A stretch of 64,000 nucleotides of DNA from Phlebiopsis flavidoalba (GCA_035772785.1 JAOCPU010000003.1:930001-994000); one strand, 5' to 3'. Counted from the first letter of the stretch, positions 21,254 through 33,237 are shown. Numbers and translations are program-made. Notes: generated by a model not told the origin, from the sequence alone.

Positions 21254-22496
21254 ATGTCCCCTCGTCCCACAATCTCACCCGGGGAGCTGCTAGACACTGC
21301 GTTTTCTGGGGTCCCGGTCACAGCGACCTTGGACTGGTGTGAGGTCAGTCCTCTGACATGTGATTGTTGGGCCTTCCTAACTCTACCTATGACCGTAGGC
21401 GATTATCAGTTCAGTAAATACGTCGCAGAGGTCGCGAATACTTTCTCACAACCTCATCACTGTTGCGTATGCTTGTACGGAGTGCATTTAGTACTCCGTG
21501 CGAGACTACCAGCACGGTATCTCTACTCGGATGGGATGGCATGTGTCAGGAGCCCTTCCGGTGAATATGCATTTTCTGACCGTCCGACCGCGACCAGGGC
21601 TTTGCATTTGTCGGACTAGGAAGCTTCATCTTCCACGCAACGCTACTTTACGAGGCTCAGCTGGCCGACGAGCTTCCCATGATCTACGTCGCGTCGTTCT
21701 GCTGCGCGCCGTCCTATTTGACACGAAGCCCGGATACAGCGTGCGCAACACCCGGACGGCGCGGAAATCTTCGCGTTTCTCCTCGCGTTCAACGTGCTGT
21801 TTACATGGGCTTAGTGCGTTTCTTTCCCGAGTGTATTCTTACAACCTATTAATCCCCGTCGTCAGCGCGATATATCGCAACCCAGTATTCCACCAGATCG
21901 TATTTGCTACGATCATGTTTACCAACGTCTTCCGAACGACTTACATCCTCAGAATATCACCCTATAAGGCGCTCATTTCCCCTCATGACAAACAGGCAGT
22001 CACGCGTCCTGTTCACCATGGGCGCAGCGACGTTCTTATTTGGTTTCTTCGTTTGAATCTCGACAATATCTTCTGCAGCAACGTGACTAGCTGGAAACAT
22101 GGCCTAGCTGGCCAGGAGCGTTCTTGCTTGAGGGCCATGCGTGGTGGCATATCTTTACTGTTCGTGTATTGTCACCTCACCTCTTTAACGTCGCTCACGA
22201 AGCTCGCTTGTAGGCAACCGGCACCTACCTGATGCTCATTGGCAATACTTGTACGTCAAAATTCTCTCATATATACCATATATGCTAAGCCAACTTTCAC
22301 TACCCTTGGCCACGTTCCATAATTAGATCTGTAAGCGCTCCGAGACCTTCCCTATCTCCGATATGCTCATCCGTCGCACAGAACCCTCGGCCTTAAAGAC
22401 AGCTTCAAGAATTACGAAGTGACATCCGTCTTTGGACTGCCTCGTCTTGAGCGTGCCGACTCGTCGGTAGGGAGGGAGAAAGCCAAAGTTCTGTGA
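21254..22496 (+). CDS. YPC1: Alkaline ceramidase (YPC1/YDC1 family)
   Basis: The start [19 protein letters not shown] is followed by [10 protein letters not shown], an intron, and [16 protein letters not shown], the conserved N-terminal block. The core reads [20 protein letters not shown] and [10 protein letters not shown] (about 21610-21700). This carries the Ser and His of the SFIFH motif and the Asp eleven residues after that His, the catalytic-site residues of this family. Later blocks are [37 protein letters not shown] and GHAWWHIFT, whose two histidines complete the zinc site. The final exon after an intron ends [18 protein letters not shown] and REKAKVL. It is an integral ER/Golgi membrane hydrolase that releases sphingoid bases from (phyto/dihydro)ceramide. 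Several one-base breaks occur. YPC1 and YDC1 types cannot be told apart here. Confidence 0.9.
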
Positions 22497-23245
22497 TCCG
22501 TTAAAGACCACGAGCTGCAGTGCGCCTTTGCAGAGCGCCAACCTCACGAAAGCCACGAAGACACGTCCAAACCAGGGAACTAGATGTGCCCCTAGAATAT
22601 CAACGCCTATCTCCATTCCTAACACGTAAGATTGTATTGAACAGTAGAAGTTTGCTCAGCTTGCTTTTATGTACGATCATGTTTGTGCCCCATTTGTACC
22701 ATACCATGTTGAAACTCTATCACTACGCTTTTCCACCGCCGAGTCTCAAATACACCCGCGCACGAGAATGCTTCCGTACCTTCAAACGCTGAGTCCGCGG
22801 TAGCGATTACTCTTACCTTTATGAGACTCACCCCACTCCCTCAAAGGTCCGGGAGCCACGGGCCGAACCGCCACGAAGCCGCCGTTCTCTTACGTAATCT
22901 TAGCGAGCAGGTCTCCTGTGATGTGAGTTCTCGCATGGCATCATGTTGTACCTGGTGTAACCTGACGCGACCAACATACATCCAGGCCACAGAATGAGAC
23001 CCGGTGAGCAAAGATCTTATCCGGTAGATGATATTAGTGAGAACCAGAACCATCCTTGAAGGAGGGTCGTCTCGCACAGGTTGTCTACAGACGTCAGGGC
23101 ACGAATACACTTGGATTTAGCTGCGTCAACCCCCGTCTGATAGCTCAATAGTTGAATGAGTAGTGGTGCATTCGCTCCAGTGATATTATCAGACTATATC
23201 GGTAGGTTGAAATACATACATAGCTGCGCTTCAATGTGCCGTGCT
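22497..23245. other. Convergent intergenic region
   Basis: This region lies between the stops of the ceramidase (+) and MPP alpha (-) genes. Short frames on both strands show no family resemblance. It should contain both polyadenylation regions. No repeat or RNA gene is evident. Confidence 0.5.
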
Positions 23246-24971
23246 CTATGCTGCAACACCGTACTTCTTTAATGTGGTGCTACATTCGCTCGCAGAGATG
23301 TCTTCAGGAGCCATTACAAGAACCGTTGGCTTCTTGCGGCTATCTGGTCCGAAGAACCTGTTTGCGACCGCGACGAATTGTGGCAGCATCGACCTCGTCT
23401 ATCTTGTCGCACATCTCTTCAACAGGAATTTTGCGGTCATGCACCAGCATCTATCATTCGAGATCCACTTAGCTGACGTACCGTAAGAAAAAATGATCAC
23501 GTACCTGGCGGCCCAGGTCCTCAACCTCGACGCTTCTACTCTCCAGCATCGCGGCCATGACAAGGCTCGATTTCAGTTGATTCTTCGCCCTCTGCAACTC
23601 CTCTTCGGGTACGGGCGAGTACAGCATCAAGCTAAGCTGGTGGGCTAAGTGTGGGAAAATCTCCGCAGGACTATTGCCCTCCGCGCTCCTGTTTTCTGCC
23701 GATACGGCCCTTGCCAAGTCGACCTGGTGGGCGGCTGACGAATGACGCGAAAAGGCCGAAGAGTTGCAGAATCGGTGTAGATGTGGTTGAATGATGCGCA
23801 GTGTTCAATTTGAGGATAGTGGTTGAGAATGTGCGTATACAGACGCGAGTACATGCCCTTGCCTGGCCCACCAGCACTGAAGGACCCGCCTCCACCAAGT
23901 AGTACTTGCATAGTTGCAACAGCGTATACATCTGGGTCGTGAATAGATGGGCCTTCAAAGGCCAGATAGAGGTGCGAGAGGAGAGGCAGCGGCGGATTCG
24001 CTGGCGGGGGCGGTATTGGTTCAAGGTATCGGTGGCCGCCAGTATACGTTGCGCCAACTGGTGCAGAGGGTGGCTGTGTTGGGAGGAGGTAGGATGAAGC
24101 AGCCCGCGTAAGAGATCGATAGAGAGATGGCTGGTTTGAATGGAGAAGGTGTGCAGGCGGTGTTGTTGGGCCTAGGACCGCTGGATGACGGAAGATGTTG
24201 CTGTTGTTCAGAAGAGACAAATTTGACGGCGGAGAAGTATTTGTCTGCCAGTTCAACAAGCTCTTCGTGTTGCATTCCTGCTCCGGCGATGACCATGCGC
24301 TCCGGTCGGTACCAGTCCTTCATGAATCCTCGCATGATCTGGTCGTCTATCTTGTCGATTCGCTCTTCAGGACAAAGCAGTGAGTTGCCCAGTCCTGTCT
24401 CTCCGTATGCGACTCCGTGCATCACCTCTGGCAACATCATCTCTGGTTTGTTCATTACCTCGCGAAGCTCATACCGTGCCGCGTCACGTTGCGCTTCCAA
24501 CTCTTCCGGCAAGAATGCGGCATGATTGACAGTGTCAGCTATGAGCGACAGAGCCAAGGGCGTCGCAGTTGAGAAATGCGAGGACTGATACATGATGGCT
24601 TCACGCGTCGAAGAGCAGAGTATTTGGCCGCCCAGCTTGTCCATCGCTTGAGCCATGTCGGTGTCCGAACGTGTGGTTGTGGTCTTTGGCTACGTGAAAC
24701 AATGCACCGGACACACACAGGAGTTACACACCTTGAACGCCATTCTATCCAAGAAGTGGCTCACTCCGGACGTTGCAGGTGTTTCATATCGTGAGCCGGC
24801 GTCGACGTACAAGCCAAGAGCAGCGAAGTGTCCTGGAGTGTTTTCTGTGGCTACCCGGATCTTATTAGGCAAGGTGGTAACCTTGACAAAGGATTCTCGT
24901 CCGCTCAATTCATGGGTGTGGATGTTCCTACGACGAAGAGCATTGAGGTGTCGGATCGGAGCCTTGCGCAT
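23246..24971 (-). CDS. MAS2: Mitochondrial processing peptidase alpha subunit
   Basis: The minus strand reads [20 protein letters not shown], an Arg-rich presequence, then [20 protein letters not shown] and [20 protein letters not shown], the standard MPP start. [10 protein letters not shown] follows before an intron. Next are [24 protein letters not shown] sequence and [20 protein letters not shown] (about 24360-24440). The glycine-rich loop [15 protein letters not shown] (about 23860-23905), diagnostic of the alpha subunit, is intact. The C-terminus reads [35 protein letters not shown] and KKYGVAA. The alpha subunit lacks the zinc-binding motif and presents presequences to the catalytic beta subunit in the matrix. 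Frame breaks lie around 23650-24060. An upstream in-frame ATG at 25031 exists, but its extension contains Glu and looks less like a presequence. Confidence 0.94.
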
Positions 24972-25060
24972 CGTACAGTGTGGGAGGGGGAGGAAAGGAC
25001 GGTAAGGCGCCAATGTGACCTCCGTAAGCAACTCCGGTCAAAATATTGAGGCCGAGAGTC

Positions 25061-25065
25061 AAAAA
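25061..25065 (-). terminator. RNA polymerase III terminator of tRNA-Cys
   Basis: A run of five T on the minus strand (AAAAA on plus) lies 12 bases past the tRNA 3' end, the usual Pol III stop signal. Confidence 0.7.
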
Positions 25066-25077
25066 GTGACATCACGA

Positions 25078-25150
25078 AGACCCCACCGTGATTTGAACAC
25101 GGGACCCTGCGATCTGCAATCGCATGCTCTAACCACTGAGCTATGGAGTC
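25078..25150 (-). tRNA. tRNA-Cys (anticodon GCA)
   Basis: On the minus strand, a 73-nt cloverleaf folds without an intron. The acceptor stem GACTCCA pairs with TGGGGTC, with two G-T or standard wobble positions. The D arm is GCTCAGTGGTTAGAGC. The anticodon stem TGCGA/TCGCA encloses the loop TTGCAGA, giving anticodon GCA for cysteine. The T arm CCGTG/CACGG encloses TTCAAAT. Internal A and B box sequences are in place and a T-run terminator follows. It lies 107 bp upstream of the MPP alpha start on the same strand. Confidence 0.95.
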
Positions 25151-26329
25151 ACCTCAGTTACAGGCCCTATATTACTGTATACATCGCATTCAAGAGAGGC
25201 AATACGATTTGCTTTCTGATGTCTGCTGATATTGCAGCAAGCTCAATTGTGATGTGCTGAAGCCATGTATGATCTAAAGATATCTTCTGACACCAGCTAT
25301 GGCTTATAGAGTGCTCCATGAATCATGATGCGAGCACTCTGATAGGAGAATAATTGTACAGTGCTCAAAATATGTGGAAGTGAAATGTAGTGTGACCGTG
25401 ACGGGGCTTACAGTATGATTATCAAATGCGGGATCGAGACGGGATGGAAAGGAGAGCCCGTGAACGTCGGAAAAAGACAGACAAGGAGGATTCTGAGTAG
25501 AGGGCCGCCGTTACGGCCATTGGATTCGCAAAGAGACGTACAGGAGCGAGAGGCGACAGGACGAGTGCTAAGCGCGGGAAACACACAAACATGTACAAAT
25601 GAAGAGCGCGGGCGTCGACAAAGTCGAGACGGAAATACAAACGAACATTCAGACGAGAACGAGGAAGAGACCGTGAGGCCCTGAGAACGGCCGCGTCGTG
25701 TTCAAGCCACTACGAGTAGCGGGAGCAGAACACTGACACTGACACCAACAAAACACACGTCTAATCAAAGAATCTCACCTTGAAATGACCGCCAACAGTT
25801 GTGAGGAAGATTCGTGACTGGTGTTTGAGACGGGTCGGTCGCAGAACCCCGTCGCCGACGTCGACTCTGGATATAGGCTGATCAGCATAGGGGCGCCAGG
25901 ACTGCAACGAAAACCGACTCATCTGTATGATAGATTCCTAGCACACTTAGTTAGCGACCATAAAACAATATCAATCACCAGGGGGCTCCAGAACCGTCCA
26001 TGTTTCCAAGCCGATGTTGCACTGTCCGTGTTTTCGGGTCCAAGTCGATGCCACACCGTCCATGTTTCCAGGTCGCCGAGTCGGTGTTGTGCCGTCCCAG
26101 ACAGAATAGGTAGAGGAAGCGACGAGAACAAAAAACACGACAGAAGCAATGAAAAAGGGACAGGAACAAAGACCAAAACAACCAGCTAAGAAATTGTGCC
26201 TCAGATGTCCCGAGCTTGAAGCGACTACGCGATGCATAAGAATCAGTTAGCAGTGCTACAGCCTAGCGAGTAGGCGACACTCACCCAAAGACTAGGCTTC
26301 AACGTTGGAGCCAACACCGCACAAGGATG
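25151..26329. other. No assigned gene; holds a short tandem repeat
   Basis: Frames on both strands here are short and unlike known families. A Lys/Arg/Glu-rich plus frame at 25415-25684 is probably chance. A minisatellite-like repeat lies at 25993-26101. Confidence 0.4.
25993..26101. repeat. Imperfect minisatellite, three units of about 28-38 bp
   Basis: ACCGTCCATGTTTCCAAG at 25993 recurs as ACTGTCCGTGTTTTCGGG (26021) and ACACCGTCCATGTTTCCAGG (26053), each followed by a variant of CCGATGTTGC or GTCGATGCC. A partial fourth unit, GCCGTCCCAGA, follows. If translated on the minus strand it gives repeated NMDG and TWKHG-like pieces, but no gene around it is supported. Confidence 0.65.
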
Positions 26330-27000
26330 GTAGGGAACATCGTTGAATCCGCCCGGCCTTGCCTTACGCGCGGACTGGACGGCCGCCGCCTGGCTCGGTG
26401 GGCTCTACAACCCCCTTCCGAAGGGGCGGTCCCGACACGAGCTGGTCTCAGTCGCCGTAGTCCCACTGCCCGAGGATGCTCCTCCTGTGGGCGTGCTAAC
26501 CATTGCTCCAGTGGTCATGCGCGTGTGGTGGGTGCGGCTGGCCGGGTCGGCTTCCTCGTGCAGGCGGTAGGTGTTGCCGTCGTCCCCGTGTTCGCTTCAA
26601 AGACCTGCTGCTCGCGCCGTAGAAGTGGTTCCCCCCCAGCAATGGCAGACTGTGGCCTATACTCGGGAAACTCATCACCGGCGACCAACCGAACCCAAAA
26701 CCGAACCCAAAAACCGAACTCAAAACCAAGTATCCACAACGACAAAAGAATTGAACATGCTACTTTACCATGTATCGCGGTGTGGTGTCCCAGTCCAACG
26801 GCCGGCACGAGGAAGGACGACGACGCAGGGGCGACCGAGCCGTAGCGAGTAACGTTGCGCGAGTGGAAGGACTTGATCATGGCTTGCAAGCATGGCCGCC
26901 GACGTGCCCAGGGGGGTGCCGGGGTCGTCATATTAGATGGCTGTCGCGGAAATGCTGTGGTTGAGATGGTCAGCGCATGAGGGAAGAGAGTGAGGGGGGT
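26330..27000 (-). CDS. Possible small hypothetical gene
   Basis: A minus-strand frame of 164 codons (27009 down to 26515) starts with Ser/Thr-rich sequence, contains MIKSFHSRNVTRYGSVAPAS, and then a Phe/Gly-rich stretch produced by the 12-bp repeat at 26689. A plus-strand frame of similar length overlaps it, so the strand is not certain. No domain is recognised. The minus strand is preferred only because the stretch RSILGQWDYGD (about 26450-26485) also reads well on that strand. Confidence 0.2.
26689..26725. repeat. 12-bp tandem repeat, three units
   Basis: CCGAACCCAAAA, CCGAACCCAAAAA and CCGAACTCAAAA follow each other directly. On the minus strand this reads as alternating Phe and Gly. Confidence 0.8.
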
Positions 27001-27602
27001 TGAGAGCAACCTGGTTCGTTTATACTATGTGCCACGAAGCCAGCCTCTGCGGCAGACGCCGGTCTCAAAGTAGTCAGTCACTTGCCTTTTTTGGAACGTG
27101 CTTCCGCCACGCCATTGGGCCGATCTAGCAGGACCCAGCGGGAACAGCGACAGGGTCCCTGCCAGACTCTTCAGCCTGTGGCTACTACTTCACCGCACAA
27201 GAGAAAGTATATTAATATTGATGGTGTGCGATAGCCCAAAGCCGAGGTTTGTTCCGGAGGGCAATTAGCCGGTCAACAAGTTGGGCGAAATCCCGGATTC
27301 CGCACCGCCTTCAAGCTGAGCGCACCCGACTCGGAGTCTTAACTTGTCAAGCATCGAATCACTGCATCTTGCCTTGTTCCTTGTTCCTATCACAGTCATA
27401 TGCTGGAATTGTTGAGCTTATAGTGGTTATCCATACACATACCCTGCAGAGCCGAAACAATGAAGTAGTGGCTTTCTACCAGTACAAAGGATTACATCTT
27501 CACGCGTGCTTAGTGTTACAATACGAACTTAAACATGCCATAAAGAGAGAATTGAAATAATTGTGTTGGATTGATCTCCTATGGGTCAAATTTCTCATGC
27601 GA
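27001..27602. other. Intergenic, nothing recognised
   Basis: A plus frame at 27249-27560 has no family resemblance. The region should include the 3' end of the BRCA2-like transcript. I found no tRNA fold or repeat here. Confidence 0.45.
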
Positions 27603-30600
27603 CTACGCAATTGAGGTCTTATTTTGCCTGATTTTTCGCCAGCGAGTGTCTCTGCGTGCAATTAGATATAGAACGGCACCATCTTGTCGTGGCATCCAAG
27701 CGTCAATATTGTTGGGGTCTAAGTTAGTCACCTGAAAGACAGAGTTGGTCGGGAATCAGGTACGCTAGATTGAGTTGAACACTCACCACGAAACGTTCGC
27801 CTACCGGAAGTCACCTGGTATGCCATCTTCGCTCACGTATGCAGTCAAGACCTCCCATATCGTTATTTGTGCAGTGAACTGCTTTGGCCGCTTCGTAGTT
27901 TGCGCGTCCTCGACGGCTACAACTCGGAAGCTGCGAACCGAGCGCGGTGGGCATGTCTCCTGTTAGATGGAGCGTTATCAGTGACTAAGCTCGCTGCGTT
28001 TAGTCTATGGACCGACTTCAAGTCTTTGAGCAATTTCATCTGCGATATTTTCTCGGTCCTTGGCGAGCTTTTCACGTAAGGCACGAGCCAGCCAGCCAGC
28101 TTCTTTATGACTTGCGCGCGAGATGATTTCTTTTGTGGTCTCATGATAGGCACTGCCACTGCAAGCTTCTTCCAGGGCATAGAGCAAGTCATCTATGGTA
28201 TCCGGAGGAGAATCTGTGCAGGAGTTAATACGAGCGTAAAGCAGCGACTAAGTCAATTAAAGAAGAGCTCGCCGTCTTCAGTGGGGTTGAAGTGCAAACC
28301 AGCGCGTATGTCTAGCCTGTCTGCGCACTTTTCTAACGTATCAAAGGATTTGTCTATGTCTTCTCGTATCCGTTGGGCTTCCATATCGCGCTTCGTAATC
28401 CACGCGTTCCGAGCTTTGACTTCCTCTGGCTCTTTCATCGGAGGGGACCATGTCTTACCTTCCGGTGTGGTAAAGCACTCCATATATGCTATGGGGAACG
28501 TCTTCATTGGGTTGAGTGGTTATTTCTACGAGACTTTCAACTCGACTCACCTTCACGATCTTCACGTCCATGACGGGTATGAGCCCACCATTAGGAGATA
28601 GCGAGGGCAAGGTAGCAATAAAAGGCTGGGCTTGGAACCCTAACTTTGCATGCCAAGGTGCTGGATGACACCCATTCCTGAAATGCGCAGAGCGAACGAG
28701 GAGTCTGACTTCAGATTTTCCACGGAGCCTCCAATATTTCAAACGGCTCAGAGCGTGGGTTCAGAAGCTAAGTATACGTGTTAACGATGGTGATCGAGAA
28801 CGCGGACAGAAGAAAACTACCTTCGCACCCACCACACCGACTTTCATTCCTATACGCAGCGCCCCCCCGCCGAATGGCGCGGATAATGGTCTCATCCACT
28901 TCGGCACGAACGCGATAACCAGCCGTCGGTGACCTCGACAATTGGTTTCGACGGAACTCGTTCCCCGCTTTCGTTCGCAATGAACGGCCCAGGATCAACG
29001 GTCGTCCCACCGTCGGCGTCATACTCATCGGTGGCACATATACGTGATACGCAGAGGACCATGGGAAGCCCAGCTGGTTTGTCTTGCGATGCGATAAGGC
29101 GTATTGGTGGGCGGATACCTGAGTTTAGCTCACGCTCGTATCTAGAATAAGATCAATAAACCAAAACACGATGTAACATTTCCCGTTCGTGGCGCACCGA
29201 TACAAAAACTGCCGAAGCAGCTCCTCCCCAACACCACCTGCGTCTTGCACCATCATACTCTCTCTGTGGTTCTAGAGCAACCATCCCAGCTAGTTTCCAT
29301 AATATTAGACCGTAGTGATTATCAACCCATTCAGCGGTTGCTAATCGACACCCGCGCTCTTTCAATTCCAGAAGAACCTCTTCTGGCCCGAGGACTGTCA
29401 TATCAGGAAAATCCCTAGCCGCCTGGTTTTGCAAGCGAGTTGAGCATCGACTGAGATCTTCAGAACGCCTATAGAAGCGATAATAGTGTGCGCTGCATGG
29501 CGTCATCTCAGATAGATGCGCTATTTCCCTAAAGCGAAGATGAATAACAAATGAAACAAAAGTCGTCCTGGGTATAACTCACGTTCCAAAGGCCTCCAAC
29601 TCTTCTCTGTGTAAGATTGAGGGCGCAGACCGGAATTTGCGAGCGTCTTGCGACTCCCTGTTGGAGCTGCGAGGACGCCATATAATGAATGTGATGTTTC
29701 GTGAATCGAATCAAACACGTACTAAGATCAAAGTACACTGCGCGTCCCTTCCCCTTGTCTTTCTTATTCTGCATGGCCGCGATCTCTGTGACTGCCACAG
29801 AACCTACAGAGGCACCGGATGGTTGGCTGGACGCAAGCTGCGCTCGGCCGGCTTCGCCAGGTCTCATGCCTGGTTTGAAAGGAGTGACAAATGTAGGCTC
29901 TTGACGGGACTACCGACCGGTCGACGAGGAGTTGAACCAAGAACCTTTTTCGCGGGGGTAAAAAAGGAGGTACTTGGCCCCGCTTCTGGAAAACGGGTGC
30001 AGCGGCCTTCAATGGCGTTCTGAACGCAGATGGCCTTGCAAATCCCGGGGGCTGTCGTTTCTATTTGGATTGAGCGGTGATGGGCGGCATAAGAAGTCGC
30101 AACAGATAGTCCCAGGGGTTTTACTAATCAATGGGGATTTGAAGGGTTTACGGTTAGCCAATGGACTACCCCATGTTCAATCCAGCTGGTCTGAATTCTG
30201 AGCGGATTGGCGTCGGTTTTTTTTTTTTTTTTTTCTGTGTCAGGTACCCCTGGCTGAGAGTGTGATTGTGATGAGTGTTGGGAAAGTGGCTGACTAGAAG
30301 AAGACTCCGTAGCGTTCTCGACAGCCCCAAGAACGGTACGCTCGAGAAGGAGTGGCGGTGCTGATAGGATGGCCGTATCGACTGGTTCCTTACCTCCTTG
30401 AATGATTGGTTCAACGAGTTCTGCGTCTATCTCTGCTTGCCATTTCTTCATCCGTTCGGCGGCTTTCGCAAGAGCCTCCGCGGACGGTGCTGACCATGAA
30501 GGTGTTTTCGACCCGCTCTTTTGCACCTAAAAGAATACTACCTGTTCTGGAATCACGACAAAGGCGGGGATTTCCCCGCCGGGCGCTGACTGTGGCCCAA

Positions 30601-31014
30601 CATCACGTAGCGTTGTCGCAGCTGTATGCCCTGTCGCGGGTACAATGGCCTGAGGATCGCGGTTTGCAGCTTCATACGATGGTTGTGGCGGAAGTTTCTT
30701 CGCGGACTGGAAGCCCATGAAAGCACCAGGTGGATGGGGCCGCTGTCAGCCAATCACATCGTCGTTCTCTGGAGGTGCACGATGGCCAAACTTTTGGCAG
30801 AATTGAATATGAGGGCCACCCTGGAGGTGCGAGCAGATCCGAAGGCCAGTAAATCCTCGTCGATTTGACCGTCTGCAGATGAGGGAGCAAGGAATGGGTT
30901 ATCCCTGCGAGGATGAATGATCGGGAGTAAATCTCGCGGCCACACCGCTCGCAGACAGGTCTGAGCCTTGGTGAATGCCGATGGATTATCAGCCTTTCCT
31001 CTGCCTACTAGCAT
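27603..31014 (-). CDS. BRH2: BRCA2/BRH2-type recombination mediator
   Basis: The minus strand carries a BRC-type RAD51-binding motif, SAPSAEALAKAAERMKKW (about 30433-30490), preceded by MGFQSAKKLPP (about 30718). The BRCA2 helical domain then reads EEVLLELKERGCRLATAEWV with DNHYGLILWKLAGMVALEP (about 29265-29385). The first OB fold shows YERELNSGIRPPIRLIASQD, LPMVLCVS, TDGW and RIGMKVGVVGAK (about 28810-29130). A second OB block has PWHAKLGFQAQPFIATLPSL with GGLIPVMDVKIVKV (about 28555-28655) and FPIAYMECFTTPEGKTW. The gene ends VLYLIARRDTRWRKIRQNKT and stop. The family loads Rad51 onto single-stranded DNA with Dss1 in homologous repair. The N-terminus is short compared with human BRCA2, as in Ustilago Brh2. 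The start is uncertain, and frame breaks plus an A18 run (minus strand) are present. Confidence 0.88.
30217..30234. repeat. Poly-T tract of 18 (poly-A on coding strand)
   Basis: The run lies inside the BRCA2-like gene between the BRC motif and the helical domain. In frame it would encode a run of six lysines (DTEKKKKKK). Its true length decides the downstream reading frame and cannot be judged from one sequence. Confidence 0.85.
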
Positions 31015-31865
31015 CTCCCCCTATTATAGATGTTCAGCTGATTTATGCAAGGGATTATAGTGCATATAGCAAGGACTCTTGCCTCCAGTAGGCACTATTC
31101 CTCTCTCGGGGATTTAAAGGGCGTCTGCAGGCGAGCGGGCTGCGCTTACGTTTGGTTTGCTGTGTGGGATGATTGCAGCAAATCTTGGGCCCAGGGGTGG
31201 CTGTTCCGTAGATGTAGAAACGTAGCTAACATGATCGAAGGCCGTTCGAAGGCCCCCTCAAAATTCTTTGCTGGATCATTTCGACTCGATTTATACCGTC
31301 ACTGCTCATTTGAAAGACTTCACGACTGTTCGGAGGGAAGATGCGAGGCGCTTCAACGCGAGATGCGCGTTCTGATGTTTCATCACGTGGGGCGTGTCGA
31401 TTTGAGAGCATAGACGCTGGATCTAGATAGCAATCCTACCAATGCCATTTCGGTGGCCCAAAAATGCCAAGAACTAACACAGGCCGTTCAGCTAGTGGTC
31501 ATAAACCCCTCGTTTACAGTTGTAAATGTAGACTCAGCCGTATAACCGGTAAATCTACCAAAGGCGGAAATTTGTACAGCCCACTCGAAACACACCTGTA
31601 CCCATGCTGTGGAAATCTGGCATACTTGGGTATCTCCACGGCATTCTGTGATAAATCATTTGTGCCATAGTGAAAAAAATGCGATTAGGCATATGTGTAA
31701 CGAGACAGTGCATGTGGGTATGTTACTTGATGGTCCTGTACATGTAAATGCTGAGTATTACAAAGTTTAAGCTTCCCTATGTGTTACCGTCACCGTCCTA
31801 CAAAAGCAGCACTGCTCATAGCAACTTGCAAAAGATCCGAGCCAGAACCAATCCTGTGCAATCCT
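31015..31865. other. No convincing gene
   Basis: A minus-strand stretch at 31226-31411 (VFQMSSDGINRVEMIQQRIL) looks coding-like, but its ends are not clear. It might be an upstream exon of the BRCA2-like gene or a remnant. The 31420-31860 part shows nothing. Confidence 0.35.
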
Positions 31866-33074
31866 CTAGGGTGATGGAGACGGTGTGACCGTAATCGGAG
31901 GGACAGAAGACAGCTCGAGACTGTCCCTGTCCAGCATAATTGAGCGTTCTACCTCTTCCTCACTGCCAAGAGCGTCGGGCATAGTGACCCGCGAGGGGGT
32001 GAGCGGTCTGCTCGGGTCGTCGTCCGTGGCGCCATCGTCCGTGAAATCGCGTTCCGCAAAGGAAACGTCTTCGCCTCTCCATGTCCGTGCTTCTTCTTCG
32101 CTGAGCACCTTCGTAATTCCTATACCGGAAGATCCAAAGTCCTCTGGCTTCGTCTCGAGGGCTTTCCGTCCAGAATCAATCAGCGTTTCCAACATCGACC
32201 TAACTCGTCGATATGCCTCGTCGTTTGCTCCTTCTATCGCAGCTTGTGTTTCTTCGTCATCCTCTTCCTCCTCTTCGGCCTCCTCGGGTTCTTCAGGTGA
32301 TAGAGAAGTCTTCGCAGCACGGTACGCAGAGGGTGGTAGGACCAAGATAGTTTCTCGTAGTTTGCGACGAAGTTCACGTATCTCTTTCGCTTGGCGGTTC
32401 TTCGCAGCTTCCAGAGATGAGTTGATTACCAAGAGCGACTTGTTGGTGATCTCCAAGTCGGCAATCTGGTGTGACAGATGTGCATCGTTTTCGAAGACCA
32501 TACTTTAATTACGCACCTTACGGTTAGAAATAGCCTCTTTCTTCATCTTCTTGTCTTCATCTTCTAACTGCTCATCTTCGATCATCAAGCTATCATCGTC
32601 GTTCTCCTTCCCCTCAAGCCTTGTTGGCGATTGGTCGCATCGTCCTGAATGAACGACAAGTCCTTCGCGGCGACAGCAGCGGGAGGAGAACTGCACGCTA
32701 TAGGTCCTGTTCAGCACACATCGACCCGTCGACCTCGCTATGCTTTACCCATCTCACATGGCTCTGTCCATTTGAAGCTCATGGTGCACTGCAGCAGTCG
32801 TCGGGCACCGAACTCGCACTGGTGTCCGAACCCTTGCGGGAAAACCTAACACGGACACCGACGAGCGCGAGGAGAACGAACACGGCGGACATCTGCGGGG
32901 AGTGTGGCGGGAGCGGTAATCTGAGGAAGGGGTCGACACTGTGGGTGAGGAGCCCAGCGTGTTAACTGACGGCGGAGTCGTCGAAGCGGGGCCGCTAACG
33001 AGCGCAACGAGGCTGGCCTGTCGGGGAGGGTGCCTCAGCGCGTGTGTCTGCACAAGCTGTGAGGTTGTGAGCAT
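31866..33074 (-). CDS. Conserved-looking coiled-coil protein of unknown function
   Basis: A 211-codon minus-strand frame is intact: MVFENDAHLSHQIADLEITN, SLEAAKNRQAKEIRELRRKL and RETILVLPPSAYRAAKTS. An acidic run (EEPEEAEEEEEDDEETQAAI), a helical segment (RRVRSMLETLIDSGRKALET) and a Ser/Pro/Thr-rich tail follow, with the stop at 31866. Upstream, in another frame, are AAVAAKDLSFIQDDATNRQQ and GKENDDDSLMIEDEQLEDED with KKMKKEAISNRK (about 32520-32690). Ser-rich sequence further upstream (STPSSDYRSRHTPRRC, about 32900-32960) may be the N-terminus. The leading heptad pattern predicts a coiled coil. No named family is recognised; nuclear or cytoskeletal localisation would be a guess. The start is uncertain. 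Confidence 0.7.
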
Positions 33075-33237
33075 GGACCGGGGTCTGAGACGGGGCTGTG
33101 GCCTTGCGCTTCGTGAGAGGGCCGAGGGGTGGGCGAGATGTGAAAGGTTTGGAGAGTGATGGACACGCGTGTGGGCGCGGTGTGTTTGATAGGGAAGGAT
33201 GGATTAGGTAGGGCAAGAGAAGGAGGCAGGATGCGTA

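Noticed and set aside
21498..22232. Single 244-codon frame as an independent gene
   Set aside because: It only partly follows the ceramidase frame; conserved ceramidase motifs move between frames, so the long frame is partly chance.
29865..29935. Possible tRNA-like sequence on the plus strand
   Set aside because: No acceptor stem pairs and the region reads as part of the BRCA2-like gene on the minus strand.
31885..32508. Long open plus-strand frame rich in Ser (207 codons)
   Set aside because: It is the exact antisense of the coiled-coil protein frame at 31866-32501; Glu/Arg-rich coding sequence gives Ser/Leu-rich antisense.
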